Shown here piece after piece: positions 43,053 to 44,590 of a stretch of DNA of 44,590 nt. The stretch's first letter is position 1. The number at the start of each line of letters is the position of its first letter. The notes below the pieces were generated by a model. It saw nothing but the letters and a program-made list of their open reading frames with translations. It searched no databases and had not been told where the DNA came from. The DNA is from Opitutaceae bacterium (GTDB lineage: Bacteria > Verrucomicrobiota > Verrucomicrobiia > Opitutales > Opitutaceae): positions 1 through 44,590 of the forward strand of contig JAUYAK010000038.1 in NCBI GenBank assembly GCA_030693515.1, written 5' to 3'. A program made the translations under genes and the position numbers.

Positions 43053-44564
43053 ATGAACCCCGTGCGTTGCTTTGCCATCCTGCTCCTCCTCGTCCCTGCC
43101 GTGCTACGTGCCGACGTGCGGCTGCCGGCGGTGATTTCAAATCACATGGTCCTCCAGCGCGATGCGGTCGTGCCCATCTGGGGCTGGGCCGACCCCGGTG
43201 AAAAAATCACCGTGGGCTTCGCCGGGCAGACGCGCACTGCGGTAGCCGCGGCCGACGGCGCGTGGCGCGTCGCGCTCGATCCGCAGCGCGCGAGCGGCAC
43301 CGGCGCGACCCTCACCATTGCCGGAAAAAACCAAATCACGATCGACGACGTGCTCGTCGGCGAGGTGTGGCTCGGATCGGGCCAGAGCAACATGGCCATG
43401 ACCGTTGCGCGTTCGCTCGAACCGGAGCGCGAGGCCGCGGCGGCGAATTTTTCGCGCATCCGTTTCTTCAAGGAAACCTCCGCGGCGGCCGCCAGTCCGC
43501 AGAGCATCGGCAAGGGCGAGTGGGTCGTCTGCTCGCCGCAGACCACGCCCGCGTCGTCCGCCGTGCTTTATTTCTTCGGCCGCGAGCTGCACCAGAAGCT
43601 CGGCGTGCCGGTGGGCCTCATCAACTCCTCCGTCGGCGGCACGCCCATCGAGTCGTGGATCGCGCCGGAGGCGCAGCGGGCGCAGGCGGAGCTGAAGCCG
43701 TTTTTCGAGGCCGCGCAGGCCGAGGCCGCCGCGATCGCTTCGCCGACGGCGCGGAAAAAATACGAGGCCGATCTCGCCGCGTGGGAGGCGGGGCAATCGG
43801 CCGCCAAGGCCACGAAGAAGAAGGCCGCGAAGAAACCACAGGACCCCGCCGAGGTGGCCGCGCGCAAAGTCGATGTCGGCGGCCTCTTCAACGGGAAGAT
43901 CGCGCCGCTGATTCCCTACGCCGTGCGCGGCTTCCTCTGGTATCAGGGCGAGGCCAACTCCACGCCGGCCAAGGTCCCGTTCTATGCAGCGCAGATGAAG
44001 CTGCTCGTCACGGACTGGCGCGCGCGCTGGGGCGCCGAGCTGCCGTTTGCGTGGGCGCAGCTGCCGAATTTCACCGGCGCCGGCCGCGACTGGCCGGCGC
44101 TCCGCGAGGCCCAGCTCGCCGCGCTCGCACTGCCTCGCACGGGCATGGGTATCAACCTCGACATCGGCGAAGCCGCCGACATCCACCCGCGCAACAAGCA
44201 GGAGGCCGGCCGCCGCCTCGCGTTTTGGGCGCTGGGCGAGGTTTACAACGAAAAGGTCCCCGCGACCTCCGGCCCGCTGCCCGCCGGCCACGAGATTCGC
44301 GGCGCCGAGATCGTGCTGCGTTTCAAGCACGCCCACGGCGGCCTCGTCGCGAAAGACGGCGCACTGCGCGGCTTCGAGATCGCCGGTGAAGACCGCGTGT
44401 GGCGGCCGGCGCAGGCCCGCGTCGCGGTCGAGACGGTGATCGTGGCGAGCGACGCCGTGCCGCGGCCGGTGGCGGCGCGCTACGCTTGGGAAAATAATCC
44501 CGCGGCCAGTCTCTTCAACGGCGCCGGCCTGCCGGCGACGCCGTTTCGCACGGAGCGGTGGTGA
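43053..44564 (+). CDS. Sialate O-acetylesterase-like SGNH hydrolase
   Basis: Secreted carbohydrate esterase, 503 residues, with a signal peptide (MNPVRCFAILLLLVPAVLRA). The family N-terminus LPAVISNHMVLQRDAVVPIW is followed by GWADPGEKITV. The catalytic Ser is in GSGQSNMAM (Ser112). VGLINSSVGGTPIESW and GFLWYQGEANS supply the SGNH blocks II and III, and DIHPRNK (Asp376, His378) gives the rest of the triad. A Lys/Ala-rich insert (about residues 245-275, KATKKKAAKKP) interrupts the catalytic domain. It removes acetyl groups from sugars, not necessarily sialic acid. ATG 43053 begins the signal peptide. It is complete, ending 26 bp before the window edge. Confidence 0.92.
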   Translation: MNPVRCFAILLLLVPAVLRADVRLPAVISNHMVLQRDAVVPIWGWADPGEKITVGFAGQTRTAVAAADGAWRVALDPQRASGTGATLTIAGKNQITIDDVLVGEVWLGSGQSNMAMTVARSLEPEREAAAANFSRIRFFKETSAAAASPQSIGKGEWVVCSPQTTPASSAVLYFFGRELHQKLGVPVGLINSSVGGTPIESWIAPEAQRAQAELKPFFEAAQAEAAAIASPTARKKYEADLAAWEAGQSAAKATKKKAAKKPQDPAEVAARKVDVGGLFNGKIAPLIPYAVRGFLWYQGEANSTPAKVPFYAAQMKLLVTDWRARWGAELPFAWAQLPNFTGAGRDWPALREAQLAALALPRTGMGINLDIGEAADIHPRNKQEAGRRLAFWALGEVYNEKVPATSGPLPAGHEIRGAEIVLRFKHAHGGLVAKDGALRGFEIAGEDRVWRPAQARVAVETVIVASDAVPRPVAARYAWENNPAASLFNGAGLPATPFRTERW

Positions 44565-44590
44565 GATGTAGCGGCGGGCGTCCCTGCCCG

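Overview
The window is high-GC, gene-dense bacterial chromosome. It most likely comes from the Verrucomicrobiota, probably the family Opitutaceae. This is an inference from gene content: a VPDSG-type C-terminal sorting signal, a plug-type TonB-dependent receptor of the Opitutus style, Tat-exported Gfo/Idh/MocA and beta-propeller proteins, a DUF1592/DUF1552 pair, several sulfatases and a zinc-ligand-poor short MetRS. No rRNA, phage module, intact insertion sequence or CRISPR array was seen.

Layout. 1-24 kb is mostly housekeeping: a partial membrane gene (cut by the left edge), metG, menF-menD, kup (opposite strand), menB, an RpoD-family sigma factor, trpE, a secreted sulfatase, glmS and glgC. 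A minus-strand cluster pfkB-like/tmk/holB/TPR follows, then a plus-strand exbB/exbD/tonB-like operon, tRNA-Ala(GGC) with a clear terminator, a sigma-54 response regulator, a ThuA-domain protein and rdgB.

25.2-27.8 kb is the accessory patch. It holds two kinds of MITE-like or REP-like repeat, an orphan C-terminal piece of a TonB-dependent receptor, tRNA-Cys(GCA), a small lipoprotein gene broken by a frameshift behind a structured leader, and a VPDSG-CTERM surface protein with its own terminator. Base composition drops visibly in 26.3-27.45 kb.

27.8-44.6 kb looks like an outer-membrane and periplasmic catabolic region. It has a secreted sulfatase translationally coupled to a Tat-exported beta-propeller protein, a DUF1080-like secreted protein and a TonB-dependent receptor. 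A LuxR-type response regulator and a sensor kinase with four apparent tandem OB-like periplasmic modules come next, followed by a DUF1552 protein paired with a cytochrome-bearing DUF1587/1592/1588/1585 protein. A Gfo/Idh/MocA oxidoreductase and a divergent sialate O-acetylesterase-like SGNH hydrolase complete it.

How the genes fit together. MenF, MenD and MenB give three steps of menaquinone synthesis. ExbB/ExbD/TonB could energise the TonB-dependent receptor. The kinase/regulator pair lies on the same strand between the receptor and the DUF1552/DUF1592 pair, so it is a candidate regulator of both, but this is inferred from position only. The most unusual material is the stack of repeats and gene remnants beside tRNA-Cys, the structured leader of the broken lipoprotein, and the multi-OB sensor kinase.
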